This document shows, in pieces, positions 1 to 8,927 of a stretch of DNA of 64,000 bases. Origin of the DNA: Clostridiales bacterium (lineage in GTDB: Bacteria > Bacillota > Clostridia > Lachnospirales > Lachnospiraceae); assembly GCA_012839295.1 (NCBI GenBank), contig DUNO01000013.1, forward strand, positions 209,410-273,409, written 5' to 3'. Both the position numbers and the translations under genes were made by a program. Position 1 is the first letter of the stretch. Each line of letters opens with the position of its first letter. Under the pieces are notes generated by a model. That model was not told the origin of the DNA and did no database searches. It saw only the letters and a program-made list of their open reading frames with translations.

Positions 1-204
1 CTGGTCTTTGGCTACCGGATCTATTTGACGAAGGAGGAGCTTGACGAGGCTTATCATACCAGTATGGAAGAGGGCGTGAAGCAGCTTATTGAAAAGGGGC
101 TTTCTGCCGCTGTCTATACCCAGCTTTCGGATGTGGAGGACGAGGTTAACGGACTTTTAACCTATGACCGCAAGGTCTGTAAGGTTACACCGATTCATTT
201 ATAG
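1..204 (+). CDS. C-terminal fragment of glycoside hydrolase family 2-like protein
   Basis: Only the last 67 codons are in the window; the reading frame is open from base 1 and stops at 202-204. The visible tail contains a short stretch of the form YTQLSDVEDEVNGLLTYDR. I recognise this as the end of the (beta/alpha)8 barrel in family 2 glycoside hydrolases of the beta-galactosidase/glucuronidase-like type, where the open door to the active site is followed by a conserved Asn-Gly-Leu. The catalytic glutamates lie upstream of the window, so the sugar specificity cannot be judged. The next gene begins about 60 bases after the stop. Confidence 0.6.
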   Translation: MVFGYRIYLTKEELDEAYHTSMEEGVKQLIEKGLSAAVYTQLSDVEDEVNGLLTYDRKVCKVTPIHL

Positions 205-264
205 AGTACTCTTGTGCAAGTGGGATTCCGGGAGTGCTCTTACAGCACAAAGGGGATTTGCATC

Positions 265-2265
265 ATGAAAAAAGAACGACTGGAAGTAAAGCTGAATTAT
301 AAAGGAAGGAAAAGCATACCGGGATATCTGCTGTCGCTTTACTTTTTACTTTTAATAATAGTTTTTATAAGGCAGGAACCGGTGACCTCCGTAAGGAGCC
401 TGCATGCCTTGGGTTATCTGCTGATATGGCTTGGGATCACATTGTTTTCCATGTTGGAAATCAGTGCGGTAAGAAGGTGCTTCCAGGCCTATGCCCTTGG
501 ATTAAATGGGCTTTTCCTGGCTATAATGCCGGTTCTGTCCTTCCTGATGGTTGAGATTATGGTAAGTAATTATAACCTCCATATGTTCCGGAGCTATAGC
601 TTGTATAACCTTATCTGGTATATTGTCATTTGCTACATGATCCATGCTTTGATAAGAAATAGCAAATATACAATGATCCTTGGGGGCCTTATCATATATC
701 TGATGGCATTGGTTAATTATTTTGTCTATTTATTCCGGGGGAACCCGCTGATACCCAGTGACCTGCTTGCCTGGCAGACGGGTATGAGCGTAGCCTCTAA
801 TTATACGGTCAGTATTACGGAAGGCGTTCTGGTTGCAACCCTGCTGATGTATCTTATATATGTGCTGGCCTGCAAGCTGGAGAAGCCTAAGAAAAAGCCT
901 TCCCTGCTGAACCGGATCCTCGTGACGGGTTCCTTTTTAGTGACAGCCTCCGTCGTATATGGGATATTTTTTAATACGGACCTGGTGGAGGCTAAAATCA
1001 GGGTGCTGGATTTCTTTGCCCCGAAATACACCTATATGACCTATGGTACGGCCTTTAGCTTTGTCGCAAATGTGAAGGCCATGGGAACGGAGGAGCCGGA
1101 GGGGTACTCCATTGATAAAGTGGAGGCCTTGCTCCAGAATGCGGCTTATGAGGCTGGCGGGGAGGAAAAAACGTCAGGGAAAAAGCCAAATATTATCGTG
1201 ATTATGAATGAGGCTTATTCTGATTTAAGCCTGGTAGGGAATTTTGAGACAAATATGGATTACCGGCCATTTACGAGAACCCTGGAGGATAATACGACAC
1301 AGGGTACGATGTATGTGTCCGTCTTTGGGGGAGCCACAAGCGATACGGAATATGAGTTTTTGACAGGTAACAGCATGGCAGTGCTTCCAAAGAATTGCGT
1401 CCCCTACCAGCAATATGTAACGGATCCTACGGATTCCCTGGCGAAGACCCTGAAGGACCAGGGGTATTATAATATTGCAATCCATCCTTATGAGGCCAGC
1501 GGCTATAAAAGGGATCTGGTATATCCCCTGCTGGGCTTTGATGAATTCCTGTCCATGGAGGATTTTAAGGAGCCGGAGTTCATCCGCAGTTATATCAGCG
1601 ACCGTTCCAGCTTCCAGAAAGTTATTGAAGAATATGAGGCAAAGGGCAAGGATCAGCCTTTGTTTATTTTTAATGTTACCATGCAGGATCATGGAGGGTA
1701 TACCTCGGAGCAATTATTTTCAGAGGAGGAATCCGTAAGGCTGACAGGTATGCCCGGCTTTGGGGCGGTAGAGCAGTATCTGAGCCTGCAGCGCCAGTCG
1801 GATATGGCTTTCCAGGTGTTGACCGACTATTTCAGTAAGCAGGAGGAGCCTACGATTATCCTGATGTTTGGGGACCATCAGCCCGTGGCCTTTTCCACGT
1901 TCTATGATTCCGGGGCGAGCAAGCCGGAGGAATACAGGCAAAAGTACGCCGTACCCTTTATTTTGTGGGCAAATTATGATATTTCGGAGGATGATGTGGA
2001 TAACATAAGCGCCAATTACCTGTCTACCTATCTTCTTAAGGTGGCTGGACTGAAGGACACCGCCTACAATGAATACCTCTGGCAGTTATACCAGAGGGTG
2101 CCTGTAATTAACGGGTTATTCTATATAGATAAGAACAATGGGATTTATAGCCTGGGGGAGGCCTCCGGGTATTCGGAGCTGGTCAGGGAGTACCAATATG
2201 TAGGTTATAACAATGCTTTGGACAAGGATAGGAAGCTTTCGGAGTATTTTTATTTACGGGAGTGA
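265..2265 (+). CDS. LTA synthase-like membrane sulfatase
   Basis: A 666-residue membrane protein with about five N-terminal transmembrane segments (roughly residues 20-240) followed by an extracellular sulfatase-fold domain (about 305-640). Visible metal and nucleophile positions fit the LtaS family: a Glu in IVIMNEAYSD (E316), a Thr in FGGATSDTE (T358) and an Asp-His pair in MFGDHQP (D537, H538). The family transfers glycerol phosphate, phosphoethanolamine or similar groups on the outer face of the membrane. I chose the ATG at 265 because an AAAGGGGA Shine-Dalgarno precedes it; an in-frame GTG at 214 has none. It is a single gene that follows the glycoside hydrolase. It could make lipoteichoic acid or decorate another glycan; the sequence does not decide. 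Confidence 0.85.
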   Translation: MKKERLEVKLNYKGRKSIPGYLLSLYFLLLIIVFIRQEPVTSVRSLHALGYLLIWLGITLFSMLEISAVRRCFQAYALGLNGLFLAIMPVLSFLMVEIMVSNYNLHMFRSYSLYNLIWYIVICYMIHALIRNSKYTMILGGLIIYLMALVNYFVYLFRGNPLIPSDLLAWQTGMSVASNYTVSITEGVLVATLLMYLIYVLACKLEKPKKKPSLLNRILVTGSFLVTASVVYGIFFNTDLVEAKIRVLDFFAPKYTYMTYGTAFSFVANVKAMGTEEPEGYSIDKVEALLQNAAYEAGGEEKTSGKKPNIIVIMNEAYSDLSLVGNFETNMDYRPFTRTLEDNTTQGTMYVSVFGGATSDTEYEFLTGNSMAVLPKNCVPYQQYVTDPTDSLAKTLKDQGYYNIAIHPYEASGYKRDLVYPLLGFDEFLSMEDFKEPEFIRSYISDRSSFQKVIEEYEAKGKDQPLFIFNVTMQDHGGYTSEQLFSEEESVRLTGMPGFGAVEQYLSLQRQSDMAFQVLTDYFSKQEEPTIILMFGDHQPVAFSTFYDSGASKPEEYRQKYAVPFILWANYDISEDDVDNISANYLSTYLLKVAGLKDTAYNEYLWQLYQRVPVINGLFYIDKNNGIYSLGEASGYSELVREYQYVGYNNALDKDRKLSEYFYLRE

Positions 2266-2361
2266 ATTGAAAATTACATCGCGTGATAGTCTGGAAATGG
2301 ATTTGGAAGTATAATACAATTTTGATTGAATCTACTTGATACTCATATTAAAATACTTATG

Positions 2362-2367
2362 TATAAT
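2362..2367 (+). promoter_or_regulatory. -10 box of the putative toxin promoter
   Basis: A perfect TATAAT preceded by TATG stands about 65 bases before the small toxin ORF. No good -35 box sits 16-18 bases upstream; the nearest TTGATA is 20 bases away. Initiation would fall near 2374, giving a leader that contains the anti-Shine-Dalgarno hairpin and the 5' complement of the 3' hairpin. Confidence 0.45.
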
Positions 2368-2380
2368 TGAATAGAAGTCA

Positions 2381-2421
2381 GAGGATAGTCTGATGGTTAC
2401 CTTCGGAAATAAACGAAGGAG
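2381..2421 (+). promoter_or_regulatory. Structured 5' leader that can mask the toxin ribosome site
   Basis: Two elements stand out. GAGGATAG at 2381-2388 is complementary to CTATCCTC in the 3' hairpin beginning at 2516, allowing a long-range 5'-3' contact. A short hairpin CCTTCG / CGAAGG then encloses part of the AAGGAGG Shine-Dalgarno that precedes the toxin start. Both arrangements are typical of type I toxin messages, which must refold or be processed before translation. The pairing is read from sequence; the function is inferred. Confidence 0.5.
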
Positions 2422-2431
2422 GAAATGTAAT

Positions 2432-2515
2432 ATGAATACACTTGAAGTGTTGACATTAGTGCTGATAATTTTCGCAGCATTGACTTACATAGATAATCAT
2501 CAGAAAAGAAAATAG
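2432..2515 (+). CDS. 27-residue hydrophobic type I toxin (holin-like toxin family)
   Basis: The ORF encodes a 27-residue peptide with an acidic N-terminus, one transmembrane helix (about residues 6-19) and a basic tail ending QKRK. This layout, with a Tyr-Ile-Asp-Asn after the helix, matches the small putative holin-like toxins of Firmicutes, related in plan to TxpA, BsrG and Fst. A strong AAGGAGG site lies 8 bases before the ATG. The gene sits convergent to ftsH. A minus-strand promoter in its 3' region and a 10-bp hairpin shared by both strands give the standard toxin/antisense RNA arrangement. When over-expressed, such peptides insert into the membrane. It is too short for most ORF callers, so the identification rests on composition and context. 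Confidence 0.72.
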   Translation: MNTLEVLTLVLIIFAALTYIDNHQKRK

Positions 2516-2611
2516 CTATCCTCTATAGGCGTAGAGGATAGCCTGTAACTATAAATTACCCAGTTATCCGATTAGCAATCATCAGACGACCAAAGTCTTT
2601 TGATTACTTCT
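2500..2611 (-). ncRNA. Predicted antisense antitoxin RNA
   Basis: On the minus strand a near-consensus sigma-A promoter (TTGAAA at 2646-2641, 17-base spacer, TATAAT at 2623-2618) would start an RNA near 2611. It would run leftward across the 3' untranslated region and last codons of the toxin. The perfect 10-bp hairpin 2516-2541, followed on this strand by a U-rich run, would end it after about 100 nucleotides. This is the TxpA/RatA layout. Length and ends are estimates from sequence. Confidence 0.62.
2516..2541. terminator. 10-bp perfect hairpin shared by toxin and antisense RNAs
   Basis: Arms CTATCCTCTA and its exact complement enclose a 6-base loop. On the minus strand it is followed by a U-rich tract, so it can end the antisense RNA. 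On the plus strand it forms the first stable structure after the toxin stop codon. Confidence 0.6.
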
Positions 2612-2617
2612 GAGTAA

Positions 2618-2646
2618 ATTATACACTGGGTACTTGATTTTTTCAA
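2618..2646 (-). promoter_or_regulatory. Sigma-A promoter of the antisense RNA
   Basis: TTGAAA and TATAAT hexamers separated by exactly 17 bases, read on the minus strand. This is one of the best promoter matches in the window. It overlaps the toxin terminator hairpin on the other strand. Confidence 0.65.
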
Positions 2647-2656
2647 GCACCCTTTT
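2628..2656 (+). terminator. Terminator of the toxin mRNA
   Basis: Arms GGGTACTTGA and TCAAGCACCC (one mismatch) enclose a 5-base loop and are followed by TTTT. The -35 box of the antisense promoter is embedded in this hairpin. Confidence 0.6.
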
Positions 2657-2697
2657 AAATTTCATCGTTAAATCATTGTTAACACCGTATTAGCTTT

Positions 2698-4416
2698 TTA
2701 CGCACAAATACGCTCGATATCCTGTCCCGTAAGGGATTCCTGGGTCAGCAGCTCCTGGGTGATCTTCTCCAGAAGTGGAAGCTGTTCTTTCATTAATTCT
2801 CTGGTGCTTTCATATAATTCATTCATCTGTGTCCTGCATTTTTGGATTAGATGGTTGTCATGGCCTTCGTTCAGGATCGCCATACTGAATAGCCCCATAT
2901 CCTCATCCATACCGTATTTGTTGATATAATCAACCAGCATCTGGGAGGCCTTCTGGATATCGTTGCTGGCACCGGTGGTTACTTCCTCCGTGCCAAAGAT
3001 CAATTCCTCGGCAACACGGCCGGCCAGCAGAACCTGGATGTTTGCCTTTAACTGGCGCTGGGTTTGGAACATGGTATCCTTTGGAATGCTTAAATTAAAG
3101 CCGCCGGCACCGCGGACACTTGGAATGATCGTTACTTTGGATATGAAATGCTCCGGCAGCAGCAGGGTTGTGGCCAGGGCATGGCCTGCTTCATGGTAGG
3201 CAGTGATTTTGCGTTCCCTGTCTGTGATGTAACTGCGGTCTGTTTTGGGAGAACCTGCGATTACGGTGTAAAAGGCTTTATCGATATGCGCCTTGTTGAC
3301 CTGGGTAGCCTTTGCGTTTGCTGCGTTAATAGCTGCCTCGTTTAATAGATTTTCCAGCATCGCTCCGCTAAAATATACGGTTGATTTTGCCAGCTCCTCC
3401 AGATCCACATCATCGGAGAGGGGCTTTTTCTTGGCGTATAGCGTAAGGATATTCTTTCTGGCATTTACATCGGGCAGCCCAATCTCGATATGGCGGTCAA
3501 ACCGGCCGGGTCTGAGCAGGGCTTCATCCAGTGTATCCAGCCGGTTGGTGGCACCGATAACAATAATCCCCTGGTTCTCGTGGAAGCCGGACATCTCTGT
3601 AAGAAGGGCATTCAGGGTCTGATCCCGTTCATCATTGCTGGCGGAGGTGTTGCGGGCACGCTTTTTGCCGATGGCATCAATCTCATCAATGAAGATAACG
3701 GCCTTCTCGCTTTTTTTTGCCTTGTTGAACAGGCTCCTGATCCTGCTTGCGCCGACACCGACATACATCTGGACAAAGTCGGAGCCGCTCATGGCATAGA
3801 AAGGTACATTTGCTTCGCCGGCAATTGCCTTTGCCATCAGGGTTTTCCCCGTTCCGGGAGGCCCGTACAATAAAAGTCCCTTTGGCATCCTTGCGCCGAC
3901 ATCCGCATATTTATCGGGCTCCTTGATAAAGGAAATGATATCCTCCACCATGGACTTTGCTTCCATATTTCCTGCAACCTGGGCAAGGGTGATTGCCGGT
4001 GCGGACTGGACTTTCTTTTTATTCGCGTCCCTGATTAATTCCTTTGCGTTTCCGCCGTTGCGCAGAAATACAAACATACCGCCGGCAAGGCCAAGCAGAA
4101 GAATTACCTTTAATGCTGTAAAGGCGGAATTTTCCTTGCCATAGCTGACCGTAATATCATTCATTAACAGATATTGTGTAAAGTCATCCGTCTTTGGGTT
4201 AGTTACAATATATTTTTCAGATTTATCCTTGAAGGTTGCTTCAAAGGAATTTCCATCCTGGCTGAATACGACCTCCCGGACCTGCTGCTGGTCAACTGCA
4301 TCTAAAAATGAGCGGTAGGTCATATCGGATGGTTCTTTTATAAGGTATTTATTACCGACAAAAATAACACCAAGCAAGAGGATACCGGCTAGGGCTATCA
4401 ATAGGATTCGTTTCAT
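2698..4416 (-). CDS. ftsH: ATP-dependent zinc metalloprotease FtsH (short form)
   Basis: A membrane AAA+ protease that extracts and degrades membrane and some cytosolic proteins as a hexamer. Residues 4-22 form the first membrane helix, about 30-95 the small external domain and 98-118 the second helix. Walker A GPPGTGKT is at 185-192 and Walker B FIDEID at 242-247. The zinc site HEAGH is at 408-412, with the third ligand likely in the ASNDIQKA stretch. At 572 residues it is shorter than the usual 600-650, mainly through a short C-terminal tail, which suggests it may be a second copy rather than the housekeeping FtsH. It is monocistronic and convergent to the toxin locus. Confidence 0.93.
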   Translation of the reverse strand: MKRILLIALAGILLLGVIFVGNKYLIKEPSDMTYRSFLDAVDQQQVREVVFSQDGNSFEATFKDKSEKYIVTNPKTDDFTQYLLMNDITVSYGKENSAFTALKVILLLGLAGGMFVFLRNGGNAKELIRDANKKKVQSAPAITLAQVAGNMEAKSMVEDIISFIKEPDKYADVGARMPKGLLLYGPPGTGKTLMAKAIAGEANVPFYAMSGSDFVQMYVGVGASRIRSLFNKAKKSEKAVIFIDEIDAIGKKRARNTSASNDERDQTLNALLTEMSGFHENQGIIVIGATNRLDTLDEALLRPGRFDRHIEIGLPDVNARKNILTLYAKKKPLSDDVDLEELAKSTVYFSGAMLENLLNEAAINAANAKATQVNKAHIDKAFYTVIAGSPKTDRSYITDRERKITAYHEAGHALATTLLLPEHFISKVTIIPSVRGAGGFNLSIPKDTMFQTQRQLKANIQVLLAGRVAEELIFGTEEVTTGASNDIQKASQMLVDYINKYGMDEDMGLFSMAILNEGHDNHLIQKCRTQMNELYESTRELMKEQLPLLEKITQELLTQESLTGQDIERICA

Positions 4417-4698
4417 GAAATGACCTCCATCATAGAGTAAAGAGTTATAATTGATACTATATTATTGTAACATGTTTTAAATAGATTTCTAGGATTAAAT
4501 ACTGGTAACTTTGTAAGAGATAGCTAGAAAAGAAAGCGGAGAAGGGAATAGGATCCCTGTTTAGGGGGAGGGGAACATGGTTTTAGCTCTAATACAATAA
4601 AATTCGACAAAAGTTTATAAAATTTTAATAAATGCTTGAAAAACCAAGAAATCAGGGCTATGATTAAGCAGATGAAAATAATAGGGAGACAGATAAAA

Positions 4699-6402
4699 AT
4701 GGAAAAATTGAAGCCAAAGTTGTTTTCGGTCATGAAAACCTACACGAAACAGCAGTTTATTAAGGATGTAGTTGCCGGCATTATTGTGGCAATCATTGCA
4801 TTGCCCCTATCCATTGCATTGGCGCTGGCATCCGGAGTAACGCCGGAAAGAGGTCTTTACACAGCGATTGTGGCTGGATTTGTGATATCCTTCCTGGGTG
4901 GAAGCCGTGTACAGATTTCAGGACCAACAGCGGCATTTGCAACGATTGTAGCAGGAATTGTGGCAAGGCAGGGGATGGCGGGTCTTGCAGTAGCGACCTT
5001 AATGGCCGGTGTCATTTTAATTTTTATGGGTTTATTGAAATTTGGAAGATTACTGCGTTACATACCGTATACAATCACCACCGGCTTTACCTTAGGGATT
5101 GCCGTAACTATATTTATAGGACAGATCAAGGATTTTTTTGGACTTACGTTTCAGACAAGTCCTGTTGAGACGATGGAAAAACTGCTGGAATGCGTCCACA
5201 GCATTGCCAGCCTGAACCTCTCGGCATTGGTTATAGGGGCGTTGTCCCTGGCGATCCTGATCCTATGGCCAAAGCTGAACCATAGGATTCCGGCATCTCT
5301 GATTGCCGTATTAGCAGCCTCCGCGGTGGTTAAGCTATTTAACATGGAGGTAAACACCATTGGAAGCCTGTATGAGATCTCGTCAAAGCTTCCGGAGGTC
5401 CAAGTGCCGAGGGTGAGCTTCGCCATAGTGAAGAGCCTGATACCGGATGCGGTTACCATTGCCATTCTTGCAGGTGTAGAATCATTGTTGTCATGTGTTG
5501 TGGCAGATGGTATGATAGGAAGTAAGCACAGATCCAATATGGAGCTGGTAGCACAGGGAGCGGGGAATATCTTCTCCAGCTTATTTGGTGGAATTCCTGC
5601 CACAGGCGCCATTGCCAGAACTGCTGCGAACATAAAAAATGGTGGGCGTACTCCCATCGCCGGAATGGTGCACTCCATTACACTATTATTAATTTTGGTG
5701 GTGTTAATGCCCTATGCATCCTTAATTCCCATGCCCACCATCGCAGCAATCCTTTTCATGGTTGCTTATAATATGAGTGAGTGGAGGGAATTTGTAGAGC
5801 TGGTTAAGAAGTCACCAAAGAGCGATATCCTGGTTCTTCTCACAACCTTTGCCCTGACAGTTATCTTTGACCTGGTGGTTGCAATCGAGATAGGAATCCT
5901 GATGGCAGCAGTTCTTTTTATGAAGAGGATGGCGGAGGTGACCGATGTCCAGCAATGGAAGGATGCGGAGGATGAAACCGGCGAGGATGATTTAAATGAC
6001 CCGGAAAATATCAGGCTAAAGAAGGTTCCAAGCCATACCATCGTATACGAAATAAATGGCCCCATGTTCTTTGGGGCGGCGGATAAATTCATGAATATTT
6101 CGCTGAATTCCAGCGTGAAAATCGTGATTCTCCGGATGCGGAGTGTACCCGCCATGGATGTGAATGCACTTCATTCCTTACGCAGTGTATGGAAGGCTTG
6201 TAAGAAAAAGCATATCACCTTACTCTTTTCCCATGTCCAGGAGCAGCCCCTTCATATGATGAAAAAGGCGGGCTTTGATAAAGAGGTCGGAGTAGAGAAC
6301 TTCTGTGAAAACATAGATAGGGCATTGGAGAGAGCGGAAAACTTAGAAAAGCTGCTTCGCCGTCCTGGGAAGGATGTTGCAGACAAGGAAAAGGCCGTGT
6401 GA
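4699..6402 (+). CDS. SulP/SLC26-family anion transporter with STAS domain
   Basis: A 568-residue permease with 10-14 membrane segments (about residues 25-420) followed by a cytoplasmic STAS domain (about 440-550). The N-terminal part contains the family hallmark VVAGIIVAIIALPLSIALA and the later RVQISGPTAAFATIV core, which mark the SulP fold. Members exchange or co-transport sulfate, bicarbonate or dicarboxylates with protons or sodium. The substrate is not evident from the sequence. I chose ATG 4699, which has AGGGAGA nine bases upstream; an in-frame TTG at 4636 has no ribosome site. A 14-bp near-perfect duplication spans the stop codon. Confidence 0.9.
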   Translation: MEKLKPKLFSVMKTYTKQQFIKDVVAGIIVAIIALPLSIALALASGVTPERGLYTAIVAGFVISFLGGSRVQISGPTAAFATIVAGIVARQGMAGLAVATLMAGVILIFMGLLKFGRLLRYIPYTITTGFTLGIAVTIFIGQIKDFFGLTFQTSPVETMEKLLECVHSIASLNLSALVIGALSLAILILWPKLNHRIPASLIAVLAASAVVKLFNMEVNTIGSLYEISSKLPEVQVPRVSFAIVKSLIPDAVTIAILAGVESLLSCVVADGMIGSKHRSNMELVAQGAGNIFSSLFGGIPATGAIARTAANIKNGGRTPIAGMVHSITLLLILVVLMPYASLIPMPTIAAILFMVAYNMSEWREFVELVKKSPKSDILVLLTTFALTVIFDLVVAIEIGILMAAVLFMKRMAEVTDVQQWKDAEDETGEDDLNDPENIRLKKVPSHTIVYEINGPMFFGAADKFMNISLNSSVKIVILRMRSVPAMDVNALHSLRSVWKACKKKHITLLFSHVQEQPLHMMKKAGFDKEVGVENFCENIDRALERAENLEKLLRRPGKDVADKEKAV

Positions 6403-6418
6403 GTAAGGCCGCGTGAAT
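6391..6418. repeat. 14-bp tandem duplication over the sulP stop codon
   Basis: Units AAGGCCGTGTGAGT and AAGGCCGCGTGAAT lie head to tail. Each contains a TGA, so the second copy lies just outside the gene. It looks like a small slippage event. Confidence 0.6.
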
Positions 6419-6529
6419 TTATGGGTGTGGCGCATGCGTGAAAAATAGCGTGATTTATAAAATATAATTCATACGGTAAAAGTGTGCAACCGCCCCAATT
6501 CATAGGTTAATGTCAGAACGGAGGCTAGT

Positions 6530-7765
6530 GTGGAATTCATCGATATACTGAAAAATAATCTTCAGACCTATTCTTATGCAACGAATATTACCCTGACTTT
6601 GCTGGATAAGGAGGGGAATCAGATTGGCCTGTTTGGACAGGCCTACCAGTATTGCTCCTTGTTTCAGGAGTCTACGGGTAAATACTGTCCCTGTGCAAAA
6701 ACACATCAGGATTCCTGCAAAATGTCCCTTAACCTGGGGGAATCCTATATTTATCTGTGTCCTGCAGGCCTGATTCATTTTACAGTGCCTATTTTTAAAG
6801 AGAAATCTTATCAGGGAAGCGTACTCGCCGGGCCTATTGTTTTGGATTATCCGGACATGACCCTGGTAGACAGTATCATACAAAAGCATAATATCAGCCT
6901 GGATTACCGCCGCAAGCTCTACACCGCATTGACCGCGGTTCCTCTCATTGAACCCTTTCAGGCCAGGCATCTGAGCAAGCTTTTATTTTTGCTGGTGACG
7001 AACCTGTTAGCGGGAGAATCGGAGCGCACGAAGGAGCTGAGTGAGAAGGCCTTCCAGCAGGCAAAAATCGGTGAATATATTCAGGCAACGAAGGAAGAGG
7101 ACAGGCCTGTCTCAGTTACACAATATGCCATGGAGAAATCCCTGATCAGCGATGTATTATCGGGTAATATCAACGGTGCTAAGGCCATGCTCAATGAAAT
7201 GCTCGGGCAGATTTATTTTACCTCCGGTAATAATATAGATATTATCAAGGTCAGGACCATTGAGCTGATTGCCCTGTTATCGCGTGCTACCTACGAAGCC
7301 GGCTCCAATGAAAAATCAATCTATCACATGACGGAAGATTTTATGAAGCAGCTGACCGATGTAAAGAATCTTACGGATCTGTCCTATGTTCTGTTGGAAA
7401 CCCTGGACCAGTTTACGAACCTTGCCTTCAGCCCTAAGGCAAATAATAATTTAACGGTAATCAAGAAGAGCATTGCCTACATGAATGATCATTACAACCA
7501 GGATCTTTCCCTGGACATGGTTGCAGAGCATGTAGGGTTAAATCCGGCATATTTTTCGACCTTGTTTAAGAAAGAAACAGGTGTAAATTTCTCAAATTAT
7601 TTGTTGAACCTTAAAATAGATAACGCGAAGCTGCTTTTGGCCAATTCAAATCTTTCCCTGATTAACATTGCAGTAGAGGTGGGCTTTGACAATCAAAGCT
7701 ACTTTTCCAATGTATTCAAAAAGGTTACCGGCATGACGCCGAAGCAGTACCGCCAGACCCTGTGA
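6530..7765 (+). CDS. PocR-domain AraC family transcriptional regulator
   Basis: A 411-residue regulator. Residues 1-160 form a PocR-type sensory domain rich in cysteines (CSLFQESTGKYCPCAKTHQDSC). The C-terminal 100 residues contain two AraC helix-turn-helix units, including the typical NQSYFSNVFKKVTGMTPKQYR. PocR domains are common in regulators of propanediol and of corrinoid-dependent one-carbon genes, where they are thought to sense small alcohols or other small ligands. The gene starts at a GTG with GGAGG five bases before it. It stands tail to tail with the cobW-mtaB-mtaC unit, so control of that unit is a reasonable inference, not shown directly. Confidence 0.88.
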   Translation: MEFIDILKNNLQTYSYATNITLTLLDKEGNQIGLFGQAYQYCSLFQESTGKYCPCAKTHQDSCKMSLNLGESYIYLCPAGLIHFTVPIFKEKSYQGSVLAGPIVLDYPDMTLVDSIIQKHNISLDYRRKLYTALTAVPLIEPFQARHLSKLLFLLVTNLLAGESERTKELSEKAFQQAKIGEYIQATKEEDRPVSVTQYAMEKSLISDVLSGNINGAKAMLNEMLGQIYFTSGNNIDIIKVRTIELIALLSRATYEAGSNEKSIYHMTEDFMKQLTDVKNLTDLSYVLLETLDQFTNLAFSPKANNNLTVIKKSIAYMNDHYNQDLSLDMVAEHVGLNPAYFSTLFKKETGVNFSNYLLNLKIDNAKLLLANSNLSLINIAVEVGFDNQSYFSNVFKKVTGMTPKQYRQTL

Positions 7766-7783
7766 GAAGAAGGGAGAGAAAAG

Positions 7784-7842
7784 AAGGAAGAAGGAATGGC
7801 CTCAAGATTTTGCAATACTTTTGAGAGCATTCCTGCTTCCTT
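7784..7842. terminator. Long hairpin after the PocR regulator
   Basis: Arms AAGGAAG-AAGGAATG and CATTCCT-CTTCCTT with an inner CTCAA/TTGAG pairing form a long imperfect stem just after the regulator stop. It is followed by a T-rich stretch and can serve transcription from the left. Confidence 0.6.
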
Positions 7843-7891
7843 TATTCTTATCTTTTATTTTTATATTTATGACAAATATGGGAGATGTTAT

Positions 7892-7933
7892 AAAATGAAA
7901 AGGCAATGGATCTGATTTTCCGCCTTTCATTTT
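7892..7933 (-). terminator. Terminator of the mtaC-mtaB-cobW unit
   Basis: Arms AAAATGAAAAGGC and GCCTTTCATTTT enclose a 17-base loop about 60 bases past the cobW-like stop. Read on the minus strand, the stem ends in a T-rich arm. Confidence 0.6.
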
Positions 7934-7997
7934 ACAACATCCCCCTGCTTATCTTGGTTGAAGACTTATGAATAGATATTCTGTTTAAATCAGGCCA

Positions 7998-8924
7998 TTA
8001 TGGAAAAACCGTATCAAGCTTATTCTTATCCAGCAGTCTTCCGATGAGACAGAGCTTTGAGGTTCCTGAAGTTATCTGCCCACTGTCTACAGGCTTTATG
8101 ATAAGCTCCTGGGGAATATAATCAACGGTATACATTCCCTGCCCTGCGTCAAAGCATAATCCCTTTACCCGGTGGATTTCACCGTATATACCATTTGTAA
8201 TCTCCCCAATAAAGGAGGTTATCTGCTCTATACCAAGGGGCTGCTCCATGATGATTTCATAGCTGTCAAAATCATTCACATGGTTTACCCGCATTGAAAG
8301 CTTATGCTTTAGGTTTGAAGCCTCCGGCTTATACTCAAGGAATTCCTTTAACCGGTCAGGAGATATATTATCCCATACTTCATCCACAATATGACAGGCA
8401 GGCTGTAATTTCTGTATCACATCCTTCACCTGCTCCAGTCCCTCCTGATCCAGGAGTTCGGTTTTGCTTAAGAAGATAAGCTCACTGGCTCTGATCTGAT
8501 CCTCAAAAAAATCCTTGGAAATCAGGGCACGGACATGATAATTCTTTGCGTCAACAATTGTAATGATATGATCTAATTCCCAGGCCTGTCCCTCCGCTTC
8601 CTTAAGAAGCAGCTTCTTTATATCCGACAGCTTGGCAATCCCGGTAGGCTCAATGATGATACGGTCCGGCCGGTATTCTGACAGGATTTCATTAATTCCC
8701 CTTGCTAAATCCAGGGAGCATGAGCAGCAGATACAGCCGGCATAAATGGATTTCACCTGAATGCTCTCCCTTTGGAAGGTTCCCTCGTCAATATTAACTT
8801 TGCCAAATTCGTTTTCAAGGATAACAACATTGGTGTCAATATATAGATCCTTTACCAGCTTCTTAATGAAGGTGGTTTTCCCGGCTCCTAAAAATCCCGA
8901 GATGATGTCTATCTTAGTCGCCAT
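7998..8924 (-). CDS. CobW/COG0523-family GTP-binding metallochaperone
   Basis: A 308-residue G3E GTPase. The P-loop GFLGAGKT is at residues 10-17 and the metal-binding CICC motif at 64-67, followed by a Walker B-like IIEPTGIA. COG0523 proteins deliver metals such as zinc or cobalt or help cobalamin-dependent enzymes. The long C-terminal CobW_C domain is reduced. The gene begins three bases after mtaB ends, so it is surely cotranscribed. In this setting the likely client is the zinc-dependent MtaB or the corrinoid protein MtaC. That role is inferred from position; no histidine-rich metal loop is visible. Confidence 0.88.
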   Translation of the reverse strand: MATKIDIISGFLGAGKTTFIKKLVKDLYIDTNVVILENEFGKVNIDEGTFQRESIQVKSIYAGCICCSCSLDLARGINEILSEYRPDRIIIEPTGIAKLSDIKKLLLKEAEGQAWELDHIITIVDAKNYHVRALISKDFFEDQIRASELIFLSKTELLDQEGLEQVKDVIQKLQPACHIVDEVWDNISPDRLKEFLEYKPEASNLKHKLSMRVNHVNDFDSYEIIMEQPLGIEQITSFIGEITNGIYGEIHRVKGLCFDAGQGMYTVDYIPQELIIKPVDSGQITSGTSKLCLIGRLLDKNKLDTVFP

Positions 8925-8927
8925 AGG

